A stretch of DNA of 64,000 bases, from contig JAOTVX010000004.1 in the NCBI GenBank assembly GCA_029863175.1, forward strand, positions 62,001-126,000, given 5' to 3'. The notes below the pieces were generated by a model. The model saw nothing but the letters and a program-made list of their open reading frames with translations. It made no database searches and was not told where the DNA came from. This DNA comes from Betaproteobacteria bacterium (GTDB taxonomy: Bacteria > Pseudomonadota > Gammaproteobacteria > Burkholderiales > SG8-41). A program made the translations under genes and the position numbers. Each line of letters starts with the position of its first letter. The first letter of the stretch is position 1. Of this stretch, positions 28,465 through 38,415 are shown one piece after another.

Positions 28465-29271
28465 TCAGGCAGGCGGCCGGTACCAGCGCGCCGGGCGCTT
28501 CTCGGCGAACGACGCGAGCCCTTCTGCCGCCTCCACCGATTGCCGCTTGGCGGCGTGCTGCGCGACCAGGCGCGTAAAAGTCTCGTCGCTCATCCTGCCC
28601 CACGCGTACTCGAGCGCGACGGCCTTGGTCTGCGCGTTCGCGACGGGGGCGTTCTGCAGCAGCTGGTCGACTGCGCGCTCGCCCGCGGCTTCGAGCTCGG
28701 CGAGCGGCACGACTTCGTGCGCCAGGCCGATGCGGCGCGCCTCGTGCGCGTCGAAGCGCTCCCCGGTCTGCGCGTAGCGCCTGACCTGCCGCACGCCGAT
28801 CGCGTCGGCGAGCTGCGGCAGGATGATGCCGCCCATCAGGCCCCAGCGCGTCTCCGCGATCGAGAACACGGCGTCTTCCGCCGCGATCACGACGTCGCAC
28901 GCGGCGACGATCCCGGTTCCGCCGCCGAAGCAGCCCCCCTGCACGAGCGCGACGGTCGGCACCGGAAGCTCGTTCAGGCGCCGCACTACGGTCGCGGTGT
29001 CGCACGACGCGGCGAGGTTGTCCTCGGCCGGGCGCGCCGCCAGCGCGCGTATCCACTTGAGGTCCGCGCCCGCCTGGAAGTGCTTGCCCGCGCCGCGCAG
29101 CACGACGACGCGCAAGGAAGGTTCCTTGCCGAGAGTATCCATCGCGCCGAGCACGCCGGCGATGAACTCGCCGTTGTACGCATTGTTGACCTCGGGTCGA
29201 TTGAAGGTGACGGTGGCGACGCCGCGCGCGTCGAGGCGCCAGAGGATCGGGGAGGAGGGATCGGAGGTCAT
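28465..29271 (-). CDS. Enoyl-CoA hydratase/isomerase (crotonase fold)
   Basis: 268 residues. Oxyanion-hole segments LRGAGKHFQAGADLKWI and LVQGGCFGGGTGIVAACDVV are present, and FSIAETRWGLMGGIILPQLADAIG follows the usual active-site loop. Closest in feel to the methylglutaconyl-CoA hydratase branch, but this is an impression. Cytoplasmic, acts on acyl-CoA. No beta-oxidation partners are adjacent; the truncated acyl-CoA synthetase at 63.5 kb is far away. Confidence 0.88.
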   Translation of the reverse strand: MTSDPSSPILWRLDARGVATVTFNRPEVNNAYNGEFIAGVLGAMDTLGKEPSLRVVVLRGAGKHFQAGADLKWIRALAARPAEDNLAASCDTATVVRRLNELPVPTVALVQGGCFGGGTGIVAACDVVIAAEDAVFSIAETRWGLMGGIILPQLADAIGVRQVRRYAQTGERFDAHEARRIGLAHEVVPLAELEAAGERAVDQLLQNAPVANAQTKAVALEYAWGRMSDETFTRLVAQHAAKRQSVEAAEGLASFAEKRPARWYRPPA

Positions 29272-29284
29272 GGCGAGGGTTCCT

Positions 29285-29491
29285 TTAGTGAGGATCGATT
29301 CGGCGTACGGCGCGCGCCGTCACGGAGCGCAGGGCAGTGGTGTAATAGTTCTGCTGATAGGCCGCGTAGCCTTCCTTGTACTGGTTCAGGAGCTTTGGAT
29401 CATCGGGCAGATCCTTCGGACCGTGCGCCAGCGCGACCAGCGGGACGGCAAGCGCCAGAATCAAACCAGGATTAATGTATTTCAGCACCAT
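29285..29491 (-). pseudogene. Short exported protein, probable Sel1-repeat protein fragment
   Basis: 68 codons. A signal peptide (MVLKYINPGLILALAVPLVALAHG) leads to LLNQYKEGYAAYQQNYYTTALRSV, which looks like the first helix pair of a Sel1/TPR-like repeat, and then breaks off. Sel1 proteins have several repeats, so this is probably truncated. A true small secreted protein cannot be excluded. Confidence 0.4.
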
Positions 29492-29616
29492 CGAACGCTC
29501 CCTGCCTTCCAGTTGAACCGGGTCGAAACGAGCATAGCAAACGACAGCGTAGTTTCCGGCATTCCCCGAAAGCGACCGCCGAGATCATGCCCGCTCGCGC
29601 CGCGCCCCGATCGCCA

Positions 29617-31557
29617 TCAGGCCATCCCTGGCGGCATAGGACAATCCAAAACACCCGCAAAGGCGCGCAATAACTCTACTTCGACCGCTGATACTCTCTG
29701 ATCGTGTCCGATACTCACGACACAGGCCTTCAGTAATCGGGATTTCGCCAAGGGTTTTAATTGTTCCAATTTCCTCAAGGCCAGATCCAGATCCGCAACC
29801 TTGATTTGGTCTTTCGCCAGTAATACTAACCCGCTTGACGCCAGCGCTTCGGCCGCCGCACCAAATGCTTCTTCCATAGCGCTTTGATTTTGAGCGCCGG
29901 CATGAGCCATTACCGAGAGTAGAACTTCACACTCCTTCTTGAGTTGCCCGGGATCGGAATAGCGCGCTTTCATGGGTGCTAGTTTGAAGAACTGCCCGTC
30001 CAGATGCCTGAACAGGATCTTCTGCAATGACCACTCCAGCAGGTCAACCCTGGAGTCCATCTCGATCAACGCGATCAGATTTCCCTTGAACGATTTGTAC
30101 TGATTGAGCGACAACTGCTTTAGCGCCGGAATGGCGATATCAATGACCGGCAGACGGAATTTGATATCCAGATTATCCGTCTGCGGCATCAACGTGAGTG
30201 TCAATGCGTAAACATCCGGATCGGCATAATCCTGTAATTGCTTCAACTGCATGGCGCGAACCTCTTGCCCCTTGTCGAGCGCAAGGGAATAGATGACTGC
30301 CCGGGCGCCGTGGGGTTCCCGCGCAGCCTCTTGGATGACCATCGACAACTCTGTTAGCAGTGAGTGGGCGTGATCGACTGCTTCCTGTTTCGGGTTGCCA
30401 ACCTGATCTATCGCAGTCATGACATCGGCAACCGCTGCGCCGGCGGCAACGGCCGCGACCTTTTTGGCAACTGCCTGACGCGTCATGGTCTCCGATCCAC
30501 CGGCCTGCTCCTCATCCTGAACCGCGTCGGGCGGGTCGGAGAAATCGAACTTGCCGTCCCAATGCGGATCAAGGCGCAGAATGCGCTTTGTCAGCGGCGG
30601 GTGCGTGGAGGACAACCACTGCATGAGACCCGAAATCCCCTGGGCGAAAAAAGCATGGCTGACTTCGGGCGCGCCGGGATTCTCCACTTTTGAACCGGAC
30701 TCCAGCCCCCCGATTCTCTTCAACGCGCCCGCAATCCCGTTCGGGTTGCGCGTAAACTGAACCGCCGAGGCGTCTGCCAGGTATTCCCGTTGCCGACTCA
30801 CCGAGGCTCTTATCAGGCCGCCGAAAAACGTGCCCGCAAAACCGATGGCCATCAGCCCGATGGCGAGCGCCAATATTGCGCCCGCGCCTTTGTCATTGCT
30901 GCGCCGGCGCCCCGACAATGACGTCGAATACAGCAGATAATAACCAAGAATTCCCAGAATCAGGATGCCATTCAGCGCGCCGATCAAGCGAATGTTGAGC
31001 CGCATATCGCCATTGAAAATATGGCTGAATTCATGGGCGATTACGCCTTGCAGCTGTTCTCGGCTCAAATGATCGATAGTCCCCTGGGTAACGCCGATGA
31101 TTGCATCGCGCGGCGAAAATCCCGCCGCAAAGGCGTTAATGCCCTGTTCATTCGCGAGCAGATAAACCGGCGGCGCAGGCGTGCCGGAAGCGATGGCCAT
31201 TTCTTCCACCACGTTTAACAGTTTGCGTTGCTTGAGGTCCTGCGTATTGCGTGGAATCAATTGCCCGCCCAGCGACTCCGCAACAACCTTGCCGCCCGCG
31301 GATAAGGCCATGATCTTGTAGGCACTGCCCGCAAGGACCACAACACTGACACCGGCACCTACAGCGGCAAATGTTTGCCAATCCATTTGCCGGACTAATG
31401 TCCCGCCATCACGCAACTGCTGACTATCGATAAAACCAAACACAATCATGACCAATAAATTGGTCATGATGATCAAGGCGATCACAGCAAGAATAAACAG
31501 GACGACAAGCAGAACCGTGTTCTTACGCACACGGTCTTGCGATTCAAAGAAATTCAT
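29617..31557 (-). CDS. M48-family membrane metalloprotease with long C-terminal extension
   Basis: 646 residues, roughly twice the size of HtpX. Two N-terminal transmembrane helices (about 15-40, 58-75), the zinc motif HEFSHIFNGD and a third ligand region (SRQREYLADASAVQFT) define M48. A second pair of membrane helices lies near 190-245. Residues from about 350 on are a soluble helical domain without a motif I recognise. It is followed upstream by lemA in the same orientation; the LemA-M48 pair is common and may act in membrane protein quality control. Confidence 0.88.
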   Translation of the reverse strand: MNFFESQDRVRKNTVLLVVLFILAVIALIIMTNLLVMIVFGFIDSQQLRDGGTLVRQMDWQTFAAVGAGVSVVVLAGSAYKIMALSAGGKVVAESLGGQLIPRNTQDLKQRKLLNVVEEMAIASGTPAPPVYLLANEQGINAFAAGFSPRDAIIGVTQGTIDHLSREQLQGVIAHEFSHIFNGDMRLNIRLIGALNGILILGILGYYLLYSTSLSGRRRSNDKGAGAILALAIGLMAIGFAGTFFGGLIRASVSRQREYLADASAVQFTRNPNGIAGALKRIGGLESGSKVENPGAPEVSHAFFAQGISGLMQWLSSTHPPLTKRILRLDPHWDGKFDFSDPPDAVQDEEQAGGSETMTRQAVAKKVAAVAAGAAVADVMTAIDQVGNPKQEAVDHAHSLLTELSMVIQEAAREPHGARAVIYSLALDKGQEVRAMQLKQLQDYADPDVYALTLTLMPQTDNLDIKFRLPVIDIAIPALKQLSLNQYKSFKGNLIALIEMDSRVDLLEWSLQKILFRHLDGQFFKLAPMKARYSDPGQLKKECEVLLSVMAHAGAQNQSAMEEAFGAAAEALASSGLVLLAKDQIKVADLDLALRKLEQLKPLAKSRLLKACVVSIGHDQRVSAVEVELLRAFAGVLDCPMPPGMA

Positions 31558-31586
31558 CGTTTGAACGCCAGGATGAACCCCTGCGA

Positions 31587-32189
31587 TCAGAACGAGACTT
31601 TCGGCGCGGCCTGTATGGCCGCACTGTCTTCAAATTCCAGTAACACCGCATCCTGTGCGTGGCCAAACATTGGCGCAAAGAAAACCGGTGGGAACGACTG
31701 TTTATAGATGTTATAGGCCATCACCTGGTCATTAAAGGCCTGCCGGGCGAAGGACACCTTATTTTCAGTGGTCGTCAGTTGCTCGCTTAACTGCAGCATA
31801 TTCTGACTGGCCTTGAGATCCGGATAGGCTTCCATCACCATTTTCATATTCAGCAAGGCGCCGGACAGCTTACCTTCGGCGCCGATCAAGCCCTTCATCG
31901 CCGCGGCGTCGCCCGGAGCCGCCGCCGCGTTGGACAACATCTTGGATGCCTCGTTACGCGCCGCGACTACCGATTCCAGGGTTTGGCGTTCGTGCTTGAT
32001 GTAACCCTTTGCGGTCTCGACAAGATTTGGAATCAGATCGTAACGTCGTTTTAACTGTACTTCTATCTGTGCGAAAGCGTTCTTATATCGATTCTTTAGT
32101 GTGACCAGGTTATTGAAAATCGCGATCACGTAAAAAACCAACAGCGCGAGGACGACTAATACGCCTATGACGATCAGTGTGGCATCCAT
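31587..32189 (-). CDS. lemA: LemA family protein
   Basis: 200 residues. N-terminal transmembrane helix (about 4-28), then the LemA helical domain with NLVTLKNRYKNAFAQIEVQLKRRYDLIPNLVETAKGY and ENKVSFARQAFNDQVMAYN. LemA is a membrane-anchored four-helix protein facing the periplasm; its function is unresolved. It is encoded 29 bp before the M48 protease gene and the two probably form an operon. Confidence 0.93.
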   Translation of the reverse strand: MDATLIVIGVLVVLALLVFYVIAIFNNLVTLKNRYKNAFAQIEVQLKRRYDLIPNLVETAKGYIKHERQTLESVVAARNEASKMLSNAAAAPGDAAAMKGLIGAEGKLSGALLNMKMVMEAYPDLKASQNMLQLSEQLTTTENKVSFARQAFNDQVMAYNIYKQSFPPVFFAPMFGHAQDAVLLEFEDSAAIQAAPKVSF

Positions 32190-32234
32190 ATTATTTTGGC
32201 CTTTATCGTAGTTAAACTGTTGTCACCGAGAGGG

Positions 32235-32463
32235 TTAGTCGACCTTGTCGTCCGCAACATTGGAACGTTTGACAAGCCAGTAGGCGCGAAATTCCCCGCC
32301 GAACTGTTCTAGCTCCTGAAGTGCTCGCAGCGATGCAGGCCATTTGTCTTTGTCCGCGCGTAGCAAACCCGTAATCCGTCCCTTCTTGTCGCGTACCTCG
32401 TCGTTCCGGCAGGATAACCGATCGATATGGAGGATACGGTGCTTGGACGATAGACGCGCGGCG
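32235..32463 (-). other. Open frame of uncertain status downstream of the cytochrome c gene
   Basis: On the minus strand an open frame without a usual start codon ends in FGGEFRAYWLVKRSNVADDK followed by VD and a stop at 32235. It follows the cytochrome c stop directly. The composition is protein-like (RDKKGRITGLLRADKDKWPA) but there is no start and no family I recognise. It may be a 5'-truncated gene. The remaining ~45 bp to lemA are non-coding. Confidence 0.25.
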
Positions 32464-32468
32464 GTGAT

Positions 32469-32972
32469 CTACCGTTTGCGCCGTGAATCGATCTTCCGCT
32501 GCGTTTCGCGGATGTCGGGCGGCCAGGACGACTTGATGTACGCGAGCACCGCCCAGATGTCTTGGTCCGAGAGCGTCTTCTCGAATCCGGGCATGTCGCT
32601 CTGGGAATTGGGCGGCGCATATTTGCCGGGAACGGGGCCGTGCTTCGTGATGCCGAACAGTATGGCGTCGGGGTGATGCCAGGTATGGCCCGAGGCGTCG
32701 TGCGGCGGCGCCGGCATGCGGCCGTTCGGCAGCTTCAGGCGCCAGTTCACCTGGCCTTCCAGCCGCGCGCCATGGCACGCCGCGCAGTATTTATCGTAGA
32801 GCGGTTTTCCTCGCGCTACCTGCTCAGCGTTATCCGGATCGGCAGGCGATTCCCCGTCTTTCAGGAGAGCCAGCACGATCGCGCCAGCAAGGAAGAGCAG
32901 GGCTGCCGACATCACCGCGATTCCGAGCTTCTGGCGAAAAGCGGGCACACGGGTGTTGCGGGGTGCGGACAT
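32469..32972 (-). CDS. Membrane-anchored c-type cytochrome
   Basis: 167 residues. N-terminal transmembrane helix (about 17-37), one heme-binding motif CAACH (KYCAACHGARLEGQ) and a likely axial Met in SQSDMPGFEKTLSDQDIWAVLAYI. This is a class I, single-heme cytochrome c that faces the periplasm. It is encoded just after copA in the same orientation (12 bp gap), so it may be co-induced by copper. Confidence 0.88.
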   Translation of the reverse strand: MSAPRNTRVPAFRQKLGIAVMSAALLFLAGAIVLALLKDGESPADPDNAEQVARGKPLYDKYCAACHGARLEGQVNWRLKLPNGRMPAPPHDASGHTWHHPDAILFGITKHGPVPGKYAPPNSQSDMPGFEKTLSDQDIWAVLAYIKSSWPPDIRETQRKIDSRRKR

Positions 32973-32984
32973 CCGATGTCGTGG

Positions 32985-35636
32985 CTAAAGTTCGACGTGC
33001 CGCAGTCGCAATGCGTTGGTAATAACAGACACGGAGCTCAAGCTCATTGCTGCCGCCGCGATCATCGGTGAGAGCAGCAGCCCGAAGAAGGGGTAGAGCA
33101 CGCCCGCAGCGATGGGGACGCCCAGTATGTTGTAGATGAAAGCAAAGAAAAGATTCTGACGGATGTTGCGCATGGTGGCGCGGCTCAATCGCCTCGCGCG
33201 CACGATGCCACGCAGATCACCTTTCACCAGCGTCACTCCGGCACTCTCCATCGCGACGTCGGTGCCAGTACCCATCGCGATCCCGACCTGAGACTGCGCG
33301 AGGGCCGGCGCGTCGTTGATGCCGTCGCCAGCCATCGCCACGAAACGGCCCTCGCCCTGGAGTTTCTTCACGACTTCGGTTTTCTGCTCGGGCAGGACTT
33401 CGGCCGTTACCCTGTCGATCCCGAGTTTCTTTGCAACCGCTTCCGCCGTGATGCGGTTGTCGCCGGTCAACATGACCACCTGCAGGCCTTCTGCGTGCAG
33501 CGCGCGGATCGCTTCGGGCGTGGAGTCCTTGATCGGGTCGGCGACGCCGATCAGCCCGGCAGGCCTGTTCTCGATGGCGACGAACATGACCGTCTGGCCC
33601 TCCGCCCGGAGCGCGGTAGCGCGCTCGTCGAGCGCGCCGAGATCAACATTCAGGGACTCAAGCAGCCGGCGGTTCCCGATCGCCACCGCTTTGCCATCGA
33701 CGTTACCTTTCACGCCTTTGCCGGTGACGGACTGAAAGCCCGTGACCTGGCGGAGCGTCAGGCCCCGTTCCTCGGCGCCGCCTACGATCGCAGCGGCAAG
33801 GGGATGCTCGCTGGCACGCTCCAGGCTGGCGCCGAGTTGAAGGATCTCTTCTTCGCGGAAGCCGTTCGCCGCGACGACAGCCGTTAGCTTTGGCTTGCCG
33901 AGGGTAAGCGTCCCGGTTTTGTCCACGACCAGCGTATCGATTTTCTCCAGGACTTCGAGAGCTTCAGCGTTCTTGATCAGCACGCCGGCGGTTGCGCCGC
34001 GGCCGGTGCCCACCATAATCGACATCGGCGTGGCGAGGCCGAGCGCGCAGGGGCAGGCGATGATCAGGACGGCGACGGCATTGACGATCGCGTGCGCGAT
34101 CCTCGGTTCGGGGCCCCACTGCGCCCAGACGACGAATGCGATTGCGGCGACCAACACGACCGCGGGTACGAAATAGCCGGCGACGACGTCAGCGAGCCGC
34201 TGAATAGGCGCGCGGCTGCGCTGGGCTTCGCTGACCATCTGTACTATGCGCGCGAGAAGGGTGTTTGTGCCGACGCGCTCGGCGCGCATTAGAAGGCTGC
34301 CGGTGCCGTTGACAGTCGCGCCGACCGCGCGGTCACCTGTGTGCTTCTCGATGGGGATCGGCTCCCCGGTGACCATGGACTCGTCGATCGCGCTCGAGCC
34401 TTCGACCACGATCCCGTCCACCGGAACCCTCTCACCAGGGCGCACGCGCAGCGTATCGCCGGCGCGGACCTGGTCGAGACCGATGTCTTCCTCGCGACCG
34501 TCAGACCGGACGATGCGCGCGGTTTTGGGCGCCAGCCCGAGAAGCATCCTGATCGCGGCACCAGTACGGGTGCGGGCACGCAACTCGAGCACCTGCCCGA
34601 GCAGCACGAGCGCCGTGATCACCGCGGCGGCCTCGAAATAGACCGCGACCGTGCCGTCTGCTATGCGTAAGCTTGGTGGGAATAGCCCCGGCGCGAGCGT
34701 CGCCACGGTGCTGTAGATCCAAGCGATGCCCACGCCGAGCGCGATCAGGGTGAACATATTGAGATGGCGGTTGACGAGCGATTGCCACCCGCGGACGAAA
34801 AAAGGCCAGCCTCCCCACAACACGACCGGCGTCGCCAGTGAGAGCTGGATCCACGGCAGGGCGTGACCAGAGATAAACCGCCCGGCCAATCCCGGTGCGA
34901 ATTCGGCGCTCATCGCGAGGAGGAAGAGTGGCGCTGCCAGCGCGGTACTCAGCCAGAAGCGCCGCATCATGTCATCGAGTTCTGGGTTTGCCTCCTCGAC
35001 CGCGGCCGTCCGCGGTTCCAGCGCCATGCCGCAGATGGGGCAGTCTCCTGGTTGGTCGCGCACGATCTCCGGATGCATCGGGCAGACGTACTCGGTGCGC
35101 ACGGCGGGCGCAGAGACAGTTTCCGGCTCGAGCGCCATGCCGCACTTGGGGCAGGTGCCGGGGCTTTCCTGCCGAACTTCCGGGTCCATGGGGCAGATAT
35201 AGATTCCCGACGCCTTCGCTGCGGTAGGCGCCGGGGTGGGCCCGGATTCTTGGAGATACTTCGCTGGATCAGCCTGGAACTTCGTCAGGCAGCCTTGGCA
35301 GCAAAAGTAATAAGTTACGCCGCCGTGATCCGTCGACGCGCGGGCCGATTGCAGATCAACCTTCATGCCGCAAACGGGATCGGTCGCCTGAGTGCTTGCG
35401 CTTGAACCGGCAGGCGCGGCCTTTGCGAGATAGTGAGCGGGATTGGCCTGGAATTTTGCGAGGCAGCCTCTGCAGCAAAAGTAATAGATAACGCCTTCGT
35501 GCTCGCACGAAGCCGCGGCCTTTGCGGGTTCGACGGTCATGCCGCAGACGGGATCCTTGGTTTTTGCCGCCGCCGCATCAGCGCCATGATTGACATGAGC
35601 GGCGTGCTTCCCATGGTGATCGTGTTCGTGGCTCAT
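32985..35636 (-). CDS. copA: Copper-translocating P1B ATPase with two YHS and two CPMxP-type metal-binding modules
   Basis: 883 residues. The N-terminus holds two YHS/TRASH-like domains (about 28-70 and 86-128; DPVCGMTV and DPVCGMKV, each with YYFCC-GCL-KFQ), then two heavy-metal-binding modules (YICPMDPEV...[11 protein letters not shown], about 145-172; YVCPMHPEI...[10 protein letters not shown], about 180-207). The catalytic part has the transport motif CPC ([13 protein letters not shown]), TGEP, DKTGTLT and [11 protein letters not shown]. It lacks the classic GMTCxxC domain. Exports Cu(I) from the cytoplasm. Its MerR-type promoter and divergent merR-family regulator lie immediately upstream. 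Confidence 0.92.
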   Translation of the reverse strand: MSHEHDHHGKHAAHVNHGADAAAAKTKDPVCGMTVEPAKAAASCEHEGVIYYFCCRGCLAKFQANPAHYLAKAAPAGSSASTQATDPVCGMKVDLQSARASTDHGGVTYYFCCQGCLTKFQADPAKYLQESGPTPAPTAAKASGIYICPMDPEVRQESPGTCPKCGMALEPETVSAPAVRTEYVCPMHPEIVRDQPGDCPICGMALEPRTAAVEEANPELDDMMRRFWLSTALAAPLFLLAMSAEFAPGLAGRFISGHALPWIQLSLATPVVLWGGWPFFVRGWQSLVNRHLNMFTLIALGVGIAWIYSTVATLAPGLFPPSLRIADGTVAVYFEAAAVITALVLLGQVLELRARTRTGAAIRMLLGLAPKTARIVRSDGREEDIGLDQVRAGDTLRVRPGERVPVDGIVVEGSSAIDESMVTGEPIPIEKHTGDRAVGATVNGTGSLLMRAERVGTNTLLARIVQMVSEAQRSRAPIQRLADVVAGYFVPAVVLVAAIAFVVWAQWGPEPRIAHAIVNAVAVLIIACPCALGLATPMSIMVGTGRGATAGVLIKNAEALEVLEKIDTLVVDKTGTLTLGKPKLTAVVAANGFREEEILQLGASLERASEHPLAAAIVGGAEERGLTLRQVTGFQSVTGKGVKGNVDGKAVAIGNRRLLESLNVDLGALDERATALRAEGQTVMFVAIENRPAGLIGVADPIKDSTPEAIRALHAEGLQVVMLTGDNRITAEAVAKKLGIDRVTAEVLPEQKTEVVKKLQGEGRFVAMAGDGINDAPALAQSQVGIAMGTGTDVAMESAGVTLVKGDLRGIVRARRLSRATMRNIRQNLFFAFIYNILGVPIAAGVLYPFFGLLLSPMIAAAAMSLSSVSVITNALRLRHVEL

Positions 35637-35671
35637 GGAGCGCTTTCCGTTATTGATCCCGATACATCCGA

Positions 35672-35703
35672 AGTGTAAAGTCCGTACTTCGGTACGGAGT
35701 CAA
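35672..35703 (-). promoter_or_regulatory. MerR-type promoter/operator of copA
   Basis: On the minus strand TTGACT (35703-35698) and TTACAC or TACACT (35678-35672) are separated by 19-20 bp, the over-long spacer typical of MerR-activated promoters. The spacer contains the dyad TCCGTAC-CGAA-GTACGGA (35681-35698). The regulator gene reads away from it on the plus strand. Confidence 0.8.
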
Positions 35704-35713
35704 GGGGGGTCGC

Positions 35714-36121
35714 ATGCAAGACACCAGCTACACCATTGCCAGCCTCGCCCAGACCGCCGGGGTCGGGGTCGAGACCGTGCGCTATTACGAGAGGCGGGGG
35801 CTGGTCGCCCAACCCGCGCGGGCGGCGGGAGCCTATCGCCACTACGGAGCCGATCACGTCCATCGCATCCGTTTCATCCGCCGCGCGCAGGAGCTGGGAT
35901 TCAACCTCCAGGAGATCGAGACACTGCTCGCGCTCGAGGACGGCACCGACCGGCGCACGATCCGGAGCATCGCCGGCGCTCGCCTCGCAGAGATCCGCCG
36001 GCGGTTGGCGGATCTGAAACAGATGGAGCGCGCACTCTCGCACCTGCTTCACGAGTGCGAGGCCCATAAAAAGGCACCGCACTGCCCGATTATCTCCGCC
36101 ATTACCAAGGATCTTAGCTAG
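35714..36121 (+). CDS. MerR-family metal-responsive regulator (copA control)
   Basis: 135 residues. Winged-helix N-terminus YTIASLAQTAGVGVETVRYYERRGLV, dimerisation helix, and C-terminal metal loop HECEAHKKAPHCPII with two cysteines. It is divergent from copA across a shared operator. The two-Cys loop suits CueR-like Cu(I) or a related thiophilic metal; the operator's GTAC core also resembles mer operators. Divergent position makes copA its target. Confidence 0.88.
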   Translation: MQDTSYTIASLAQTAGVGVETVRYYERRGLVAQPARAAGAYRHYGADHVHRIRFIRRAQELGFNLQEIETLLALEDGTDRRTIRSIAGARLAEIRRRLADLKQMERALSHLLHECEAHKKAPHCPIISAITKDLS

Positions 36122-36164
36122 AACAAAAAATTGAATGGCGTGGGCTGCCAGGCTGCGAAAGCTG

Positions 36165-36300
36165 AGACACAAAGGACACAAAGGACACAAAGGTTTTCAT
36201 TCAGAATTTGTTCCTATTCGTGTTTTCCTTGGTGTCCTTCGTGCCCTTCGTGTCTGCACTTTACCTGCATTCATTCGCGTTCATCTGCGGTTCAAATCAG
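36165..36300. repeat. Dispersed inverted-arm repeat
   Basis: Left arm 36165-36193 repeats GACACAAAG three times; right arm 36225-36254 contains the inverted words CCTTGGTGTCC and CCTTCGTGTC. A further GTTCATCTGCGGTTCAAAT word (about 36279-36297) is a relative of the GCAGATAAACGC family. The 175-bp gap has no gene. The long imperfect hairpin could act as a two-way terminator between convergent genes. Confidence 0.55.
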
Positions 36301-36869
36301 CGTTTCTCTGGGCCTGTGGCGCAGAAACCTTGCGCCGGAACTCCAAGGGCCGCGTTGAATTTGCTCGACATGTTTTGGAACGCGATGAGCGCCGTCAGCT
36401 CCACGATCTCCTGGTCCGGGAAGTGCCGCTGCAGCTGCGCGAAGAGCGCGTCATCGACGCGGCGCGCCGAATCGGTGACGGCTTCTGCGTAGGCCAGTGC
36501 AGCCCGCTCGCGGTCGGAGAACAGCGGCGAGATTTCGTAGTCCGCGAGGGCGGCCAGCTTTTCGCGGGAGCCGTGCCGCTCGAGCGCCGTTGCGGAGTTG
36601 AGATCGACGCAGAACGCGCACCAGTTGATCTGCGAAATCCGCACCTGCACGAGCGAGCGCAGCACGGGATCGAGCGGTGAAGCAGCACGGTCGAGCGATC
36701 GGTAGAGTAGCGTGAACATCAGAAACGCCCGCGGAATTCGGCCCCAGAGACGTGCCGGTTCGAAGGCTTGCCCGTACTTGCGCTGCTGCATCCTGAGGAT
36801 CAGCCGCACGTACCAGGGATAACGACTAGGCGGCAACCCGCTGATGCGCGGCTTCACGGCTGCGTTCAT
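36297..36869 (-). CDS. Carboxymuconolactone decarboxylase/AhpD-like protein
   Basis: 190 residues from ATG 36869, which overlaps the stop of the Rieske gene (ATGA). The frame continues upstream but only as shadow. The AhpD-like active site is [13 protein letters not shown] (CxxC followed by the helix His equivalent region), with [11 protein letters not shown] typical of the family. AhpD-like proteins reduce peroxidases or act as thiol carriers. Coupling to an orphan Rieske gene is unusual. Confidence 0.82.
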   Translation of the reverse strand: MNAAVKPRISGLPPSRYPWYVRLILRMQQRKYGQAFEPARLWGRIPRAFLMFTLLYRSLDRAASPLDPVLRSLVQVRISQINWCAFCVDLNSATALERHGSREKLAALADYEISPLFSDRERAALAYAEAVTDSARRVDDALFAQLQRHFPDQEIVELTALIAFQNMSSKFNAALGVPAQGFCATGPEKR

Positions 36870-37507
36870 GCCTTCGCGCTCCCAAGGTCTTCGCCGATTT
36901 CCACCTTCGTTTCGCTCAGGTAATGATAGGGCGGAATGACGAGGTTGGTCGGCGCTGGCACGTTGCGGTACACCCGTCCGGCGAAATCGAACTTGGAACC
37001 GTGGCACGGACAGAAATAGCCGCCATCCCAATCCGGTCCTATATCTTTGGCCCCAACGTCGGGCCGGAACGTCGGCACGCAGCCCAGATGGGTGCAAATC
37101 GGCACGACCACCAGATACTGCGGCTTGATCGACCGGGATCGATTTTGGGCGTAAGCGGGCTGCTGGCTGCCGACCCTGGAGTCCGGGTCCGCAAGTTTCC
37201 CCCGATGCACGGGTTCTTCCAGGATTTTCAGCATCGCCTCGGTACGGCGCAGGATCCATACCGGTTTCCCACGCCACTCTACCGTGAGTTGTGCGCCGGG
37301 TTCGAGCTGGCCGAACTCGGCTTCAATCGGCGCGCCCGCGGCGCGCGCACGCTCGCTCGGCGCCATCGAGGCGATGAAAGGCGCTGAAGCCGCCGCGAGT
37401 CCCGCGGCGCCGACTACGCTGGTTGCCGTTACCAGAAGCTTTCGTCGCGCCGGACTGGGCGTAGCGTCCCGGTCATCCTTGACATCTTTTCCGTCTGTTC
37501 CGCTCAT
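36866..37507 (-). CDS. Rieske [2Fe-2S] protein of the cytochrome bc1 type
   Basis: 213 residues. Tat-like N-terminus ([26 protein letters not shown]), then the Rieske motifs CTHLGCVP (C-x-H-x-G-C) and CPCHGSKFD (C-P-C-H-G-S), which provide two Cys and two His cluster ligands and a disulfide pair. This is the ubiquinol-cytochrome c reductase iron-sulfur subunit type, but no cytochrome b or c1 gene is adjacent; downstream is the coupled AhpD-like gene. It may be an additional isoform for electron transfer. Confidence 0.88.
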   Translation of the reverse strand: MSGTDGKDVKDDRDATPSPARRKLLVTATSVVGAAGLAAASAPFIASMAPSERARAAGAPIEAEFGQLEPGAQLTVEWRGKPVWILRRTEAMLKILEEPVHRGKLADPDSRVGSQQPAYAQNRSRSIKPQYLVVVPICTHLGCVPTFRPDVGAKDIGPDWDGGYFCPCHGSKFDFAGRVYRNVPAPTNLVIPPYHYLSETKVEIGEDLGSAKA

Positions 37508-37628
37508 CGTTTTGCCTCACCGAAGATTTGGCGTAAACCTGCCCGCGCGCGGCGCACGCCCGCGCCCTCGACCCAATAGCACCTTCCTTTCGTCAGTTCG
37601 GCAGGCTTCCAGCGCCCGCGGCGCTGCA

Positions 37629-38024
37629 TCAGGCACCGGCAACACGGCTACCGGGTGAAGAACGCGGCTGGCGAGAGATGTCCGCCGGCGCATCAAGCGC
37701 CTCTACCACGAGCACGAGACGCTCGACTGCGACCACTTCCACGCGCTCGCCTTCATGGAGAATGGCGAGTGATCGGGCATTCCAGAGCTCGCCTCCTATC
37801 CGTACCATCAGGCGCGTGCTGCGGCTTTCTGTGACGTTGCCGGTTGCCCCGATCATCGCTTCCGCGCCGCTCTCGATGGGCCGCCGCATGGCGAGGACGG
37901 CATACCAATAGATCGTGGCCGAAACGATCGCTACCACGGCGTAGATTGGGACGGACACCGCAAGTGGCCACATCCACAACACGGGCAGCGCCAGCAGCGG
38001 AAGCATCAAGGCGATATGACACAT
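37629..38024 (-). CDS. NfeD-like membrane protein
   Basis: 131 residues. Two N-terminal transmembrane helices (about 5-22, 24-45), followed by a small beta-barrel OB-fold (EAMIGATGNVTESRSTRLMVRIGGELWNARS and GERVEVVAVERLVLVVE) typical of short NfeD proteins. NfeD proteins partner with stomatin-like proteins or membrane proteases; no such partner is adjacent. Moderately confident. Confidence 0.7.
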   Translation of the reverse strand: MCHIALMLPLLALPVLWMWPLAVSVPIYAVVAIVSATIYWYAVLAMRRPIESGAEAMIGATGNVTESRSTRLMVRIGGELWNARSLAILHEGERVEVVAVERLVLVVEALDAPADISRQPRSSPGSRVAGA

Positions 38025-38073
38025 GCGTTCAGCGTCCGGTCGGAACCTTCGTTTTCATGCGAACGGTTTTCGT

Positions 38074-38109
38074 TAGGAATTTGTCCGAGCGAAGTCCGAC
38101 AAATTCCTA
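38074..38109. repeat. REP-like palindrome
   Basis: TAGGAATTTGTC and GACAAATTCCTA form a perfect 12-bp stem around a 12-nt loop. Related palindromes occur at 60005-60037 and about 60128-60165. It lies in the gap between an NfeD-like gene and a SHOCT gene and may end or stabilise transcripts. Confidence 0.75.
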
Positions 38110-38349
38110 GCCGGAGAGATCTCGCTTTTTCTGCTCGAACTCGTCCTTGCCGATGTCGCCGTGAGCGTAGCGTTCCTTGAAGATCTCCAGCGCGCGGCTC
38201 GGCTCCGCGCTCCCCGCACGGGAAGACCCGCCGAACAGCCATTTCACAAGCACCACGATGCCGAGAATGATGAGCACCCACCACAACAACATGTGCAGTA
38301 CGCCGAACATTCCCCAGCCCCAACCCCACATTCCTCCATCACCCCACAT
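38107..38349 (-). CDS. SHOCT-domain small membrane protein
   Basis: 80 residues. Trp/Gly/Met-rich start (MWGDGGMWGWGWGM), one transmembrane helix (about 17-42), then a SHOCT motif ALEIFKERYAHGDIGKDEFEQKKRDL. SHOCT domains are short C-terminal helices found on many membrane proteins of unknown function. Such small proteins are frequent in copper-resistance clusters. Confidence 0.85.
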   Translation of the reverse strand: MWGDGGMWGWGWGMFGVLHMLLWWVLIILGIVVLVKWLFGGSSRAGSAEPSRALEIFKERYAHGDIGKDEFEQKKRDLSG

Positions 38350-38415
38350 ATCACGTGCCTCCTCGATGGTGATGTATCCGGGACACCGGGTCAGCGCGCC
38401 GTCGCTGTTCCGGCA

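Noticed and set aside
36870..37277. N-terminal extension of the AhpD-like gene
   Set aside because: It overlaps the Rieske gene in another frame; the ATGA junction at 36866-36869 gives the true start.
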